Assembly: GCF_032118995.1 (NCBI RefSeq)
Contig: NC_092669.1
Location: forward strand, 10,105,501 to 10,169,500
Reading direction: 5' to 3'
DNA from: Asterias amurensis
Lineage: Eukaryota; Echinodermata; Asteroidea; Forcipulatida; Asteriidae
DNA length: 64,000 bases
Both the position numbers and the translations under genes were made by a program. This document shows positions 23,951 to 35,329 of this stretch, one piece after another. Each line of letters opens with the position of its first letter. Positions within the stretch are counted from its first letter, which is position 1. Under the pieces are notes generated by a model. The model was not told the origin of the DNA, did no database searches, and saw only the letters and a program-made list of their open reading frames with translations.

Positions 23951-24290
23951 TTATTGACCACATTCAGTGTACATCCTCACAACACTGCGCCCTAAAGGCT
24001 TTTGTGACATTATCTACTCCTGTATTCAACATTATGTGTACCATGTCTCAGAAATTGATTTGAAAAACAGATTGATGATGTCCTGCAGGCCTGGAATTTA
24101 TGAGAGCAATGCCATCTTCATTTTTCAAAGGGCACTTCCATTTAATGTGCACCAAGGCCAATACCTGTGGGCTACAGCTTCAATGGTCTCAATGAACTTC
24201 CAAACCTGAATCTATTTATGATGTTTAAAAGTGAGAAGGCATACGTTTAGTCTTTTAGAACTGTTCAGGTACTTCAGATAATGCTATTAA

Positions 24291-24657
24291 AGACACTGGA
24301 CACTATTGGTAATTGCCAAAGACTAATCTTCTCACTTGATGTATCTCAACATAACAAACCTGTGAAACTTTGAGCTTGATTGGTCATTGGAGTTAGGAGA
24401 TAACTATGAAAGAAAAAAACACCCTTGTCATCTGAAGTTGTGTGCTTTCAGATGCTTGATTTCAAGACCTCAAATTCTAAACTTGAGGTCTCGAAATCAA
24501 ATTCGTGGAAAAATACTTCTTTCTCGAAAACTACGTCACTTCAGAGGGAGTCGTTTCTCACAATGTTTTATACCTTAAACCTCTCCCCATTACTCGTTAC
24601 CAAGTGAGGTTTTTGATAATAATTATTTTGAGTAATTACCAATAGTGTCCAATGCCT
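24291..24657 (+). mobile_element. Family A MITE, complete (367 bp)
   Basis: TTAA 24287-24290 and 24658-24661. Sense orientation; palindrome TTCAAGACCTCAAATTC / AACTTGAGGTCTCGAA. Confidence 0.92.
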
Positions 24658-24661
24658 TTAA

Positions 24662-25205
24662 AATACTGGAAGCGTTTGAGATGTATCCATGATGTATCAA
24701 AGACCAGTCTTCTCACTTGGTGTATCCCAACATGCATAAAATAACAAATCTGGACTCAATTGGTCCTCAAAATTGCAAGACAAAACAAAGGTTTAATAGA
24801 TGTTAAATTTGTATCGGGGATAAAGAATATTAATTTTTGGTTTTTACCCATGTACACCGATGTGTGTAGCACTGTATACTCAGTACTTTCCTGAGTCCTG
24901 TGAAAAAAATTCACAGGCATTTTACTCAGGTGGGATTTCGAAACCACGACCTTTGCAATTCTAGAGCAGTGTCATACCAACAAAGGTTGTTGTACAAATT
25001 TGTGTGCTTAAAAAGGGCTAAGGGCTGAAGTCTTATAAATAACTGAGTGAGAAATTACATCTTTCTCACAAACTACATAAATATAATGTTAATTCAGTGG
25101 AAGCCAATTTTCACAATGTTTTATACTAGCAATAGCTCTGCATTGCTCGTTACCAAGTAAGTTTTTATGCTACTACTCTTTTGAGTGAACCAAGAGTCCA
25201 GTGAC
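24662..25205 (+). mobile_element. Family A' MITE interrupted by a SINE
   Basis: Begins at the TTAA shared with the preceding A copy and ends at TTAA 25206-25209. The SINE occupies 24794-24978. Confidence 0.75.
24794..24978 (-). mobile_element. tRNA-derived SINE, 185 bp, 10-bp target duplication
   Basis: AACAAAGGTT at 24784-24793 and 24979-24988 flanks the insertion. On the minus strand it begins with a tRNA-like block (TGGTTTCGAAATCCCACC resembles a B box) and ends in ATGGGTAAAAACCAAAAATT and CCCCGATACAAATTTAAC words that recur as truncated tails at 34563 and 37531. Confidence 0.82.
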
Positions 25206-25209
25206 TTAA

Positions 25210-26408
25210 AAGCAATTATATTTATCTCATGGCTAGCTGTCTCAGCGCTAAATGTTATTTCCTGGAACTGTATAATGATTTGTCATATTCATGTTGTATT
25301 TTATAATGTGAAAAGAAAGCACTGCTAGATATCGTATGGGAGCTCTGTTAATGTCTTGAAATTTGGTACATGAACATCTTAGCTGCATACCAATTTATTT
25401 GTGCTCTTACCTTTTAGAAACTTTCCTATTTTTGCGATTTTTAATCAAATTTGTTGATTGTTTATTTAATTATGATTGTTATGCACTTGTGTACACTGTA
25501 TACAATTGGTGTTAGTAATATGTTTTAGAAAACAACTTGGACAACATGTATAAATCATACATGTATACAACAATTTGGACACACTCATTTTTATAATTTC
25601 CTAATAAAAACCCTAGAAACTTTTCTATGTTTGATTTCAATTTCAATCATCTTATGCACCAGGATTTACGCGACATCTGAGCTCTATGTCGGCTGTCTCT
25701 CTATTTTGTCAATCTTTGTTCGCCAGTCGAAAGCCATACAACCATTAGCTGCAGTGTAGCCAGGGATCACACCCAAGTTTAAATTTGGTTAAATTTATCT
25801 GATAACAATCTTATTATAGAAGTCTACAGAAAAAAAGGTACATGTAGTTGATCCCATTAAAACATTCTCTATAAGACAATATAATTTTAGAAAACAATTT
25901 TTTGTAATTTTAATGCATTTTCTAAAGAATAAAACAAAAACACCTTGAGCCAAAAAAAAGGGTTCCTGAAACAATTTATCAATGATTGTCGACTTTTTAA
26001 TGCTGAATTTTTATGATTGTAAATGTTTTGGAGTAAAAATACAGTAGAATTCAAATAGACAATAAGAAGATTTTTAGAAAAACACTTAAACACTGAGATA
26101 TCTTTTAAAAAAAACAAAACTTAAAGTTAATGGAACACAGCATAAATGTACAATGTAAAAAAACGTATTTACAGGACTGTGAAAGGACAAACATTAAATG
26201 TGCAAGAGTGCAAGTACTGTTAATTTTTTTTTTTTTTAGATTATCACTCCAGTTTGTAGCTTTAACGGACAATTTCAATCACAATTGTTTTCAATTTTGT
26301 GGAAAGCTAACCAAATACTTAATTATTTGTATCATGTAAAAAGGTTGTGAGAAGTATGGAAGTAGGTGTTTCATGTTTTTGAAGTAAAAGTAGTAAAACC
26401 GGATGGGA
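25210..26408. other. Gene-free AT-rich stretch
   Basis: Low-complexity A/T runs and unique sequence only; nothing recognised. Confidence 0.4.
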
Positions 26409-26411
26409 ATT

Positions 26412-26935
26412 TGGGCCCAATTTCATAGAGTTGCTTAAAGGAACACGTTGCCTTGGATCGGTCGAGTTGGTCTTTGAAAAACGTTTGTAACCGTTTTTTA
26501 TAAAATGCATATGGGTAGAAAGATGTTGTAAAAGTAGAATACAATGATCCACACAAACATGCCTCGAAATTGCGTGGTTTTCCTTTTACCTCGTCGACTA
26601 ACACGTCGCGGCCATTTATGGGGGTCAAAATTTGACTCCCATAAATGGCCGACGGTGTTAGTTCGCACAATAGAAGGAAAACCACGCAATTTCGAGGCAA
26701 ACTTGTGTGGATCATTGTATTCTACTTTTAAAAAATCTTTCCAACCATATGCATTATATAAAAAACTGTTACGAACGCTTTTGTTTTGACCAACTCATCC
26801 GATCCAAGGCAACGTGTTCCTTTAAGCACAGAATAATGCTTGTAACGTGTTGGTAGGTAACCTTATTCTGGTAAGCTTAATTGTTGTTAAATGCTTACAT
26901 GTAGCTACTTTTTGAAAGCAGACCACTATGTGGAA
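26412..26935 (+). mobile_element. H-type MITE split by family B
   Basis: GGGCCCAATTTCATAGAG-TTGC is followed by TTAA, the B element, TTAA and GCACAGAATAATGCTTG. The right end of the H copy is degraded. Confidence 0.7.
26439..26821. mobile_element. Family B hairpin MITE nested in H
   Basis: TTAA 26435-26438 and 26822-26825; the insertion restores GCTTAAGCA, the typical H word. The two arms meet near 26633. Confidence 0.93.
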
Positions 26936-27359
26936 CCAATGTTCTCATAGTTCAATGAATTAACATTGACTGCGTTTAATGAGATCTGTTTAACTTTCAA
27001 CAAACAAGATTTTCGATTAATAAAATTACAAATTGTCCGAATTGTTATTTAGTAAACAAACATGGATGATCTGTCTGTTCGTCACAGGTTTCAAATACAG
27101 CGCACTGTCTCTTGTTATTTTAGACCACTACAAGCAGCGCTTATTAAAAAACTGGAAGCCTTGTTTGCATATTGATCACATGCCCATGTCTCTAATGCAA
27201 TGACACATCTTTCGCAGGACTTTCACGCTCTTTTTATGAGCATGAGCGCTACAGTTTCACAACGGGGAATGGCAAGCGAGATTAACCTAATAATGAACTA
27301 TGCACCCAGTTCATGTTTCTGTTGAGTTGATGTACACTGAGAGTTGAGAAAGTGTTTAA

Positions 27360-27602
27360 TGGAACACGTTGCCTTGGATCGGTCGAGTTGGTCTTTGACA
27401 AGCGTTCTGTAACCGTTTGTTATAAAGTGCATGGGTAGAAAGATGTTGTAAAAGTAGAATATAATGATCTACACAAATATGCTTCGAAATTGCGTGGTTT
27501 TCTCTTTACCTTGTCGACTAACACAGTCGGCCATTTATGGGTGTCAAACGGTTTCAAACACTTTTTATAGACCAACTCGTCCGATCCAAGGCAATGTGTT
27601 CC
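27360..27602. mobile_element. Family B hairpin, internally deleted (243 bp)
   Basis: TTAA 27356-27359 and 27603-27606. Most of the right arm is missing. It lies 138 bases past the Kv1 stop codon, so it may form part of the Kv1 3' UTR. Confidence 0.85.
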
Positions 27603-27740
27603 TTAAATGGTTTACGCGGAGCGATCAAAAGCTTGTTCAGTCCATTCTATATCCGACTCTGCTTCTTGAACACTTAGATGTTTCTAAATTATGTGTCGAT
27701 AGATTTTTTGATCTTATGTGTGTGTCTGTTTGTATTATTT

Positions 27741-29570
27741 TCATACATCAGTCTCAATACTGACTGCATTTAGGTTAATGCAGTTTCCCTGGATATTATT
27801 TAGCCGGCCATCGATATTGTTGTTATAAGGAGACTTAGGCACTGGTACATGTAGCTGATTAAGTAACCCTTCCTCCATTTCCACAATATTGTTCATAGAG
27901 TTTTGACTACAACTACTATGGCTACGCTGCGCAGATGGCGGCGGTAAATAAGGACAACTTTGAACATGAGAATATTGGCCCGTGTCTTCGTTGTCGGACT
28001 CGCGGTGGTAAAAATAATTGAAATTTGATACTATGACGGGGACCGGAAGCGCGATCGTCAGCACGCCCGTGACAGCACATAGAGAACCAACTATCTTCGC
28101 TCCGGTGCTCTGCGGCTTCATATCCCCGTATCCTACTGTTGTCATGGTAACGACGGCCCACCAAAACGCATCGGGGATGCTTTTGAATATGGGGTTCCCC
28201 TTTTCGTCGCGGCTATCGGCGTCTGCGAAGTACACCGCACTTGAGAACAACACCACTCCGATACAAAGAAAAAATATTAACAGCCCAAGTTCTCTCATAC
28301 TAGCTTTCAAAGTTCGACCTAAAATTTGTAGCCCTTTGGAGTGCCGGGATAATTTGAATATTCTAAAGACGCGTACCAATCGGATAACACGAAGGATGGC
28401 CAAAGACATGGCTTGGCTGTTGCGATCTGTCGAAGACTGCGCCACTATGGTACCCACTTGTATGAAATAGGGAAGTATTGCTATCACGTCAATTAGATTC
28501 ATAATGTTTTTCAAGAAGATCAATTTGCTGGGACTCGACGCGAGACGCAAGATAAACTCTGTGGTGAACCAGATGATACAGTACGTTTCTATGATGAAGA
28601 ACGGATTTTGGAAGTATGCTGCTAGTTCGGCGTCTGTGTTGCTGTGCGTTCCATTGGACATTTCCGGCGTGGTGAGGTCATAGACGGCGCCCCCGCATGG
28701 CGGAGGCGTCGGCTCTGATGAGGCCTCGTCATCAGCGTCCTTAAACTCGGGCATTGTCTCCATGCAGAAGGTTATTATGGATATAAGAATGACAGACACT
28801 GAGATAATTGCTATGACCCGCGCTGCTTTGGAGCTTTCTGGATGCTCAAACAGAGACCAGATCTTTTGCATGATGGTGTTCTGTGGGATTGCTTTCTCCT
28901 CCTCGTGAATAAATCCTTCGTCCTCCCTGTACTTCAGCAAGGCATCTTCGCCGAGCTCGTAAAATTTGATCTCCTCGGTGAAGACATCCATGGGTACATT
29001 GACAGGTCTCCGAAGCCGGCCGCCACTCTGGTAATAGTACAGAATGGCGTCGAAGCTCGGACGATTGCGATCGAAGAAGTACTCATTCCGTAACGGGTCG
29101 AAATATCGGATGCGTTTTTCAGGGTTCCCTAGCAAAGTGTTCGGAAACTGGCCTAGGGTTTTGGAATGGGTCTCAAACCGTAAACCACTGATGTTGATGA
29201 CGACACGTTCCCAACCGGGCTCACGCCCGTCGCGACAATCGTCCCCCGATTCGTCGCCGCTCTCGTCCTCGTCAAGTAGCATTGGAAGCGATCGACAATT
29301 TGACATCCCGGTCGTTGGATTGATGCTACTTGTGCTGCTGTTCTGATGCGTAAGCCCTGGACTGGAAGAATGAGGGCGTGCTCCATGCGTAGTTTGAACT
29401 CCTGGGCCGTGGTGTGCTGCTCCATGATGGCCGCCTGAGTTGGCACCAGCCGCCCCGTAAGGTTCTACGCCGGCCACCATCGCAGCTTCCATTTTTTTCC
29501 ACCACGGCCTCGGTCTCTGCCAGAGGGGATTAAGCCCCCAGCGCTCTATAAACTCAATTTTTTGGTTCAT
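27741..29570 (-). CDS. Shaker-related voltage-gated potassium channel, Kv1 family, single coding exon
   Basis: A 609-residue intact frame encodes a pore-forming subunit of a tetrameric plasma-membrane K+ channel. Domains in order: Gly/His/Ser-rich N-terminus; T1 tetramerisation domain about 121-215 (starts [14 protein letters not shown]); S1 about 250-270; N-glycosylation sequon NGT at 306 in the S1-S2 loop; S2 323-343; S3 355-372; S4 390-412 with regularly spaced arginines ([13 protein letters not shown]); S5 425-449; selectivity filter TTVGYGD 477-483; S6 491-516 with the Kv1 PVP hinge 509-511. The C-terminus is ETDV, a class I PDZ ligand typical of Kv1. An in-frame TAG nine bases upstream supports Met1 as the earliest start in this exon; Met27 has the better initiation context (A at -3, G at +4). 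An uninterrupted frame is usual for Kv1 genes. Lys485 occupies the external TEA-site position, as in Kv1.4. The paralogue number cannot be set from sequence alone. Confidence 0.97.
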   Translation of the reverse strand: MNQKIEFIERWGLNPLWQRPRPWWKKMEAAMVAGVEPYGAAGANSGGHHGAAHHGPGVQTTHGARPHSSSPGLTHQNSSTSSINPTTGMSNCRSLPMLLDEDESGDESGDDCRDGREPGWERVVINISGLRFETHSKTLGQFPNTLLGNPEKRIRYFDPLRNEYFFDRNRPSFDAILYYYQSGGRLRRPVNVPMDVFTEEIKFYELGEDALLKYREDEGFIHEEEKAIPQNTIMQKIWSLFEHPESSKAARVIAIISVSVILISIITFCMETMPEFKDADDEASSEPTPPPCGGAVYDLTTPEMSNGTHSNTDAELAAYFQNPFFIIETYCIIWFTTEFILRLASSPSKLIFLKNIMNLIDVIAILPYFIQVGTIVAQSSTDRNSQAMSLAILRVIRLVRVFRIFKLSRHSKGLQILGRTLKASMRELGLLIFFLCIGVVLFSSAVYFADADSRDEKGNPIFKSIPDAFWWAVVTMTTVGYGDMKPQSTGAKIVGSLCAVTGVLTIALPVPVIVSNFNYFYHRESDNEDTGQYSHVQSCPYLPPPSAQRSHSSCSQNSMNNIVEMEEGLLNQLHVPVPKSPYNNNIDGRLNNIQGNCINLNAVSIETDV

Positions 29571-30299
29571 ATCGGTCTACATCAGTGCATACTGTGATTA
29601 AAGCGACCTCCCTACACAGTCGAATATAGTCGGTGAACAAACGGACAAATTGCCACACTACTGCTAGTCACTTTAGTGGACTAAAATAATTTCTGCTGTA
29701 AATGAAAACAAAGAAAATGAAGTTATAACAGAATTTGTGTTACTTACTTTTAAAAATCTTACATTGTAAACAGGGATGTCATTTGGACAACAATTGAAAC
29801 CAAGTAAAGTTGTCAGGCAGTCTCATTTTATTGTTCGTTTCTATGAAAACAGCAAACAATTTGTCAAGTGTGTTTTGCCTGAATAAATTATTATAATACA
29901 CTGATACATAAAATGTCAACAACAAAAAACATCACAGAATGGGCTTTGAAATTTTACAGTTTTTCAGTCTCTAATGTTGAAAATGACCACTGGTAAAATT
30001 CTCAAAATTAACATTAGGCCATTTTTTAAAGCACAGCTTGGGGCTGAACTCCAGGCTAGGGATCGTATGCCAAACTTCAGCCCTAGTAAAAGGAAAGCAT
30101 CTTCTCGCTTCTCAACAAGCCATGATTTTGAAAAAGACCAAAGTTTTGGAAAAATTTTAACAACTCGTCAGTAAGATTTGTTTTCGTTTCAAATTCATTC
30201 AAATTATGTTTTTAGAATTTGAAGATGATTACGAAATGTCACAATCGGATTTATGCACAAAACAATTTTTGTGGGCTGTTGTACCATGCTAGACACTAA
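29571..30299. other. Kv1 upstream region
   Basis: The 5' flank of the minus-strand Kv1 frame. A possible acceptor TTTAATCACAG lies 22 bases before the ATG on the minus strand, with an in-frame stop following, so it would fit a 5' UTR intron. No TATA box is convincing. Confidence 0.3.
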
Positions 30300-30302
30300 C
30301 AG

Positions 30303-30555
30303 TGCCAAATTTCATGGCTCTGCTTACCTTACCGCCGAATTCTGCGCTTACGATCACGATTCCCCGCTTACATGCAAGTGCCGAATTTCTGCGCTAGCCT
30401 TACAAGCGTAGAATGCATAGTAATGTGGAGTATGCATGCGCAGAAGCCAAAATTCACCGCTAACCTGTGAAATACGCTTGCCGTAAGCACAGAATTCCCT
30501 GCTTCCGTAAGCGCCGATTCTGTGCTTACGGTAAGCAGAGCCATGAAATTGGGCC
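30303..30555. mobile_element. H2 MITE (GGCTCTGCTTACCG type), CAG duplication
   Basis: CAG at 30300-30302 and 30556-30558. Left AATTTCATGGCTCTGCTTAC pairs with GTAAGCAGAGCCATGAAATT. The interior is a series of TAAGCGC / GCGCTTAC words. Confidence 0.82.
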
Positions 30556-31490
30556 CAGATCATAATTCATGGTTTATAATAAATGCTTTAGTGAAGGGTA
30601 GAACCACAAAAGGAAACATTATTTAGTGACTTGTAACAGCTGCAGCTATAAAATGTGTTTACTACTATCTGTGTTGCATTCTACAACGTGGGATTTTACA
30701 AACTGGGAATTTTGCGGAAAACAATACATTTTCCCGTAACTGATACCTGGTGGATTTTATGTCTGAATGATGTCCTTGAAAACTAATTATTAAATTGTAT
30801 GAATGGATGGGATGTGAATTAATTGACTGGTATTGACAGTTTGCCATAATTGTTTCTAATCGTAAAAACTGTGAATTCATTGATAATATTTTATATTAGG
30901 TCTCACTCTCAGACAATGACACGTATGCAAATTATTTTATTTTATTTGCAAGAAAAAGGAAATGCTGAATTACTACAGGTAGTATCCCAGTGCTTTTTGG
31001 TTTTTTTGGTGACAATAAAACCAGCTGATCAGCTGAAAATTACCGGATGTACACTTATAAGTTATAGTGCACTTGTAATGTTTTGTTTTGTTTTGTTTGG
31101 ACAAGAATAAATAGTTACCCAATATTGTCCCAAATAAAATTTTATAAAATTTAGTGGTTTCAATTTTTTTTTCATTTGAACACAGACAATATAATCTTTT
31201 GATTTCAATAATAATCTATCAATAGTTTTGCAAAAATCAAAGAAAATAAATGAAGGAAAAAAAACTTTTTATGTCAATTTTTGTATTTCATTTTTTTTTT
31301 TGACAGTCTGACTCTGACTGAGCTGAGGCAATGAATAATTAATGACAATAATAAACATTTATCTAGGCGAACTTCAATGCGGACGTCTAATTGATACGTG
31401 AATGAAAAAAATGAACGCAGCCATTACCTAAAATGTAAATTAAATTCAGCACAAATCATTAAAAAAATTCAATAGTAAAATGTAACTTAC

Positions 31491-31529
31491 TAGGTTGGAG
31501 CATGGAGACTGCGCACTGTCATCCGCCAT
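31491..31529 (-). CDS. Candidate minus-strand first coding exon (MADDSAQSPCSNL) with GTAAGT donor
   Basis: On the minus strand an ATGGCGGAT start with G at -3 and G at +4 runs 13 codons in phase 0 to a consensus donor CTA|GTAAGT. The frame is open upstream to another ATG (about 31586) and then an in-frame TGA. The surrounding 31530-31680 is more GC-rich than its neighbours. The only gene downstream on this strand is Kv1, so this could be an alternative 5' exon for it; a phase-0 join would need the weak TAG acceptor just before ACCGATATG. It could equally begin an unknown gene or be chance. Family not recognised. Confidence 0.25.
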
Positions 31530-32251
31530 CTCAAATACATCTTGCCGACTTGACACATGAAATAAAACCCAACGTCGCTTTTGCATTCACGAAAAGAAGC
31601 AGACGATCTGCGAGGTTTACCGTGGATGAGATCCCAAACCTCCCTGCCGCTCCCCGCGTACGACGAATAAATCCATTATTTCCAGGCCATGTTGTCGCAA
31701 AATAGTATCCGTACATATCCTTAGAATAATCCACGAGAATCTTACCTCAAACGGGTGAAGTTTGTGGGCAACAACGGGCATTTTTCACCCATCATTTTAA
31801 CATTCCGTTCCCGGTTGCCCGTTTGACGGCCTGGGTTGAAATTTTTTTGACGGTAGATGAAAAAAAAGGCATTCATCTATTCTAGCCATTCAATTACGCG
31901 TGGAGCACAAATGTAGCCCAACTGCTACTGCAATTTTCTGCATGTTTGGGTGACATTAGCATCTTGCGCGAAGATGATATGTCGCCCAATTTGGGCGCTT
32001 TTGATGAATTCGTCTGAACATTCCAGTCCAAAATTGTTTTCGGTATAATAAAATAAAAATAATTACATAAATTTGAACTTTTTAACCTCTTTTGATATTT
32101 CTGCGCTCGTAACTTGCAACATTTCACATTTAAAATATTTGTTCACATCGTTTTATTAAAAGCTGCACAGGGGTGTAGTAACGTTATGTAATAAAAAATA
32201 AACTATTACTTTCAAACTTTTGAACTTTCGAGTAATATAGAGTGGGGACAG

Positions 32252-32491
32252 GGCCCATTATTTCATAGAGCTGCTAAGCACAAAAATTTGGTTAGCATGA
32301 AATTTCTTCCTTGATAAAAACAGGTTTACCTACCAAATTTCCATGTGATTTTCAGGATAAGCAAACAAGCTGAAAACCAGTAACAAGCACTATGTAACTA
32401 ATGGAAATTTGGCTGGTAATCCTGTTGTTATCAGGGAAGAAATTTCATGCTAAGCAAATCTTTGTGCTTAGCAGCTCTATGAAATTGGGCC
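32252..32491. mobile_element. H1 MITE (AGAGCTGCTAAGCAC type)
   Basis: TTTCATAGAGCTGCTAAGCA pairs with TGCTTAGCAGCTCTATGAAA. Flanked by CAG on the left and CTG on the right, so the 3-bp duplication is imperfect. Confidence 0.82.
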
Positions 32492-32526
32492 CTGGTGGAC
32501 ATTATTTTGACCGAGAAGACAGTCAC

Positions 32527-32992
32527 ATAATAATAATAATAGGCTGATCCATTAGGCTCCGCCCACAACGCACGTGTGTGCTGCAAGAACACGTGAGCCT
32601 CTCCAATGCCTTTCTGCACAACTCTGCCGCGCGCGCAAAGCATGTACGCGCACGCATGTCGGACTTGGGCCCAATTTCATAGAGCTGCTTAAGCAAAAAA
32701 TTCTGCTTAAGCAAAATAATCCATGCTTAGTAAAATCAGAATACCGGCCAAGACTCCACTCAATTGTTATGCTAAGTAAACAATAGCTCAATACCAGTCA
32801 CAAGCAATGTATATGGCATGACATTTTGGCCAGTAACCTGTGTAAAATTAGCAAGCTATTTTCGTGCTTAACCAAATTTTTTGCTTAAGCAGCTCTATGA
32901 AATTGGCCCTTGATTTGTCGGACCTTTGTTTCGTTGTGATTGGTCAATATACGCAATGGGGCGGAGCTTAATGGATCTGTCTATTATAATCG
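32527..32992. mobile_element. Inverted-repeat element J (GATCCATTAGGCTCCGCCC ends) hosting an H1 copy
   Basis: Left TAGGCTGATCCATTAGGCTC and right GAGCTTAATGGATCTGTCTA are inverted. The GC-rich interior (CGCGCGCGC) is interrupted by the H1 copy at 32667-32908. Confidence 0.65.
32667..32908. mobile_element. H1 MITE nested in element J
   Basis: GGGCCCAATTTCATAGAGCT and AGCTCTATGAAATTGGCC ends, with CTT on both sides. TGTCGGAC also occurs on both sides (32657-32664, 32916-32923). Confidence 0.8.
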
Positions 32993-33434
32993 CACGGGTG
33001 CAGCAACTTCAAGGAATCATGGGAAAACAGTTAACCTAATGATGGTTTGACCATGGTTTGACCCATTGGCCTATTTTCCACGTGCACTTGTAACACGCGC
33101 CTATCCCGCCCGGTAGGCATTAAAAAAAATGTACACATGCACACTAGTGAAGATACTGCTTTTCAAATTTATTTGCTTAGCAAAATTTTAGTGGGGCGCC
33201 AGTCACATCATGGAGGAAATTTATTCCTCCATGGTCACAGCAATGTCTGTTATGAAACGTTTGGTGTTTACCTGTGCTAAGAAAGTGTTTTGTGCTTACT
33301 ATCAGGCTTTATGAAGTTGTGTGCCCTTGACCTAGATAAGCGCATACTGGAAATTGTTATCGCGTATTTTGCGGGTGCGTTCCGTGTTGTGCAAGGGGGG
33401 GGTATAATTATGAACAATATCATTATTGTTTTAA

Positions 33435-33809
33435 AGGTAGTGGACACTTTTGGTAATTGTCAAAGACTAGCCTTCACAGTTGGTGTATCTTAACATATGC
33501 ATAAAATAACAAACCTGTGAAAATTTGAGCTCAATCGGTCATCGAACTTGCGAGATGATAATGAAAGAAAAAATACCCTTGTCACACGAAATTATGTGCG
33601 TTTAGATAGTTGATTTCGAGACCTCAAGTTCTAAACTTGAGCTTGAGGTCTCGAAATCAAATTCGTGGAAAATTACTTCTTTCTCGAAAACTATGGCACT
33701 TCAGAGGGAGCCATTTCTCACAATGTTTTATACCATCAACCTCTCCCCATTACTCGCCACAAAGAAAGGTTTTACGCTAATAATTACTGTGAGTAATTAC
33801 CAATAGTGT
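33435..33809 (+). mobile_element. Family A MITE, right end truncated
   Basis: TTAA 33431-33434; the right end stops at CAATAGTG. The internal palindrome is enlarged by a GAGCTT repeat (33616-33655). Confidence 0.85.
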
Positions 33810-33903
33810 AAAGCGCACAAAGAATTCTTAGTGGTGGAACAACAGTACTGACCCGATTCAAGAGGGTGAAAAGTTCAACTGGAAGGAAAACAAATTACAC
33901 GCA

Positions 33904-34030
33904 GAGGCGGCCACGGGGGACATGGCTCCTGTGCCCCTGGTCTTGGCTTTGGTGCCCCTTTGGTTTTCCCAATGTGGATGCCCTTTGCAAAATGAGAATG
34001 GCCTTGCCCTTTCAAGGATGAAACTCCAGC
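33904..34030. repeat. Family I fragment
   Basis: GAGGCGGCCACGGGGGAC, TGCCCCTGGTCTTGGCTTTG and TGCCCTTTGCAAAATGAG. Confidence 0.5.
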
Positions 34031-34289
34031 CATTGTGGACTGTATTTGGATGTATACTGTTGTTTTATGGTGGTGCCAGACTGATTGCAATATCATTAAA
34101 TTAATGTCCCATATCCGACAATTCCGATCGCTTGAGGGTTTGACGCGAACAACATAAAAGTAGGCTTATAATTATTATACCAATAAAATGACAAAATATG
34201 TTTGTAGTAAAAAAAAACTGCTTCACAAATTATTCAGTATTTTTTTTAAACGTGTTTAATTCTGTTTGACCTCCACCCAGATAGTGTAA

Positions 34290-34312
34290 AAAAAAAAAAA
34301 AAAAAAAAAAAA
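34290..34312. repeat. Poly(A) run
   Basis: About 23 consecutive A bases. Confidence 0.9.
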
Positions 34313-34562
34313 TCGGAGACAAAGACGCAGCCTAATTGTGATTAAAATAATGCAAAATGTGATTCCAACATATTCGTATTTAGGGGGAAGTTTTATTACC
34401 TTTAGAAGAAAAAAAAACAAAGCAAAAAAACACCATCAAAAAAAAAACATGAAACAGATATTGGGTTGAATCCATCAAAATGATTACCTTTTTGAAAAGT
34501 GGTTCTTGTAAAAACAAAAAACAAAAGATCGATTTCCTTGTGTCTCGTAATTACTTAATCAA

Positions 34563-34637
34563 CACTGAGTATACAGTGTTTATGGGTGAAACCAAAATTA
34601 ATATTCTCTGTCCCCGATGCAAATTTCCATCTATTAA
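34563..34637 (+). mobile_element. 5'-truncated SINE tail
   Basis: CACTGAGTATACAGTG through ACCAAAATTAATATTCTCTG and CCCCGATGCAAATTTCC matches the tail of the 24794-24978 SINE. Confidence 0.65.
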
Positions 34638-34983
34638 AGAGCATATTTTTATTGAGGTAAAACTGTTTTGAGGAGCAATGACCCACGGAACTTGGGCAAG
34701 ATATTTTGGAGTCCATTTTTGGCCCTCAAATTAAAAGTCACTGCTGTTACGTAAGCGAGAAATTGTTTTTTAGTTAAACAATAATTTCATAATGCTACAG
34801 TCCGGAACTTCAAAAAATAAACCACAAGGGAAGGGCCAAACTTCAAAAATAAAGGGAGAAAAAAAGAACGCCTCCAGAATTTTGTTTATAATATTAGTTT
34901 CACCACGAGAGGGCCATTTACTTTCGCTTGGGGCGAGTTTTTTTTATCAACACAAATTTTTTTCTTTGAGCTGAAGGGACAAA

Positions 34984-35065
34984 ATGGCGGCGTTCGGAGC
35001 AGACTGGCCGCTCAATGTGGCGTATGGTTTGTCCTTTTTCGTCCTCTTTCTCCCTAATGATGCAG
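34984..35065 (+). CDS. LDLRAD3-like receptor, exon 1: start and signal peptide
   Basis: First coding exon of the five-exon gene 34984-48564 (348 codons plus stop). It encodes Met1 to Ala27 and the first base of codon 28. An in-frame TGA lies 12 bases upstream, and the ATG has A at -3 and G at +4. The hydrophobic run VAYGLSFFVLFL followed by PNDAGA looks like a signal peptide, so the mature protein should enter the secretory pathway. The exon ends at a GTAATT donor in phase 1. Phase-1 joining to exon 2 keeps the frame open. Confidence 0.8.
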
Positions 35066-35264
35066 GTAATTATTTTCGAAATCATGTAGTGTAATGTTGT
35101 TGTCATTGTATTTTTTATAATTAAGGTTAAAATGTCGTATTTAGTCGTCATATTGTAACATTTTCGTGCTGCAAAATCCTGCAATGTCTGCAGCTTTTCT
35201 TTGAACTGCAACTAGACCTATTGACTGTACACGTATGTACGTTTAATTTTTTAGCTCGATGTCG

Positions 35265-35329
35265 GTCACTTCGTACCCAAGTCACTTCGTACCCAAGTCA
35301 TTTCGTACCCAAGTCACTTTGTACCACAA
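35265..35329. repeat. 16-bp tandem repeat GTCACTTCGTACCCAA, four copies
   Basis: Three near-perfect copies and a diverged fourth (GTCACTTTGTACCACAA), in intron 1 of the LDLRAD3-like gene. Confidence 0.92.

Noticed and set aside
28018..28470. 150-codon plus-strand frame
   Set aside because: Antisense shadow of the conserved Kv1 S4-S6 coding region.
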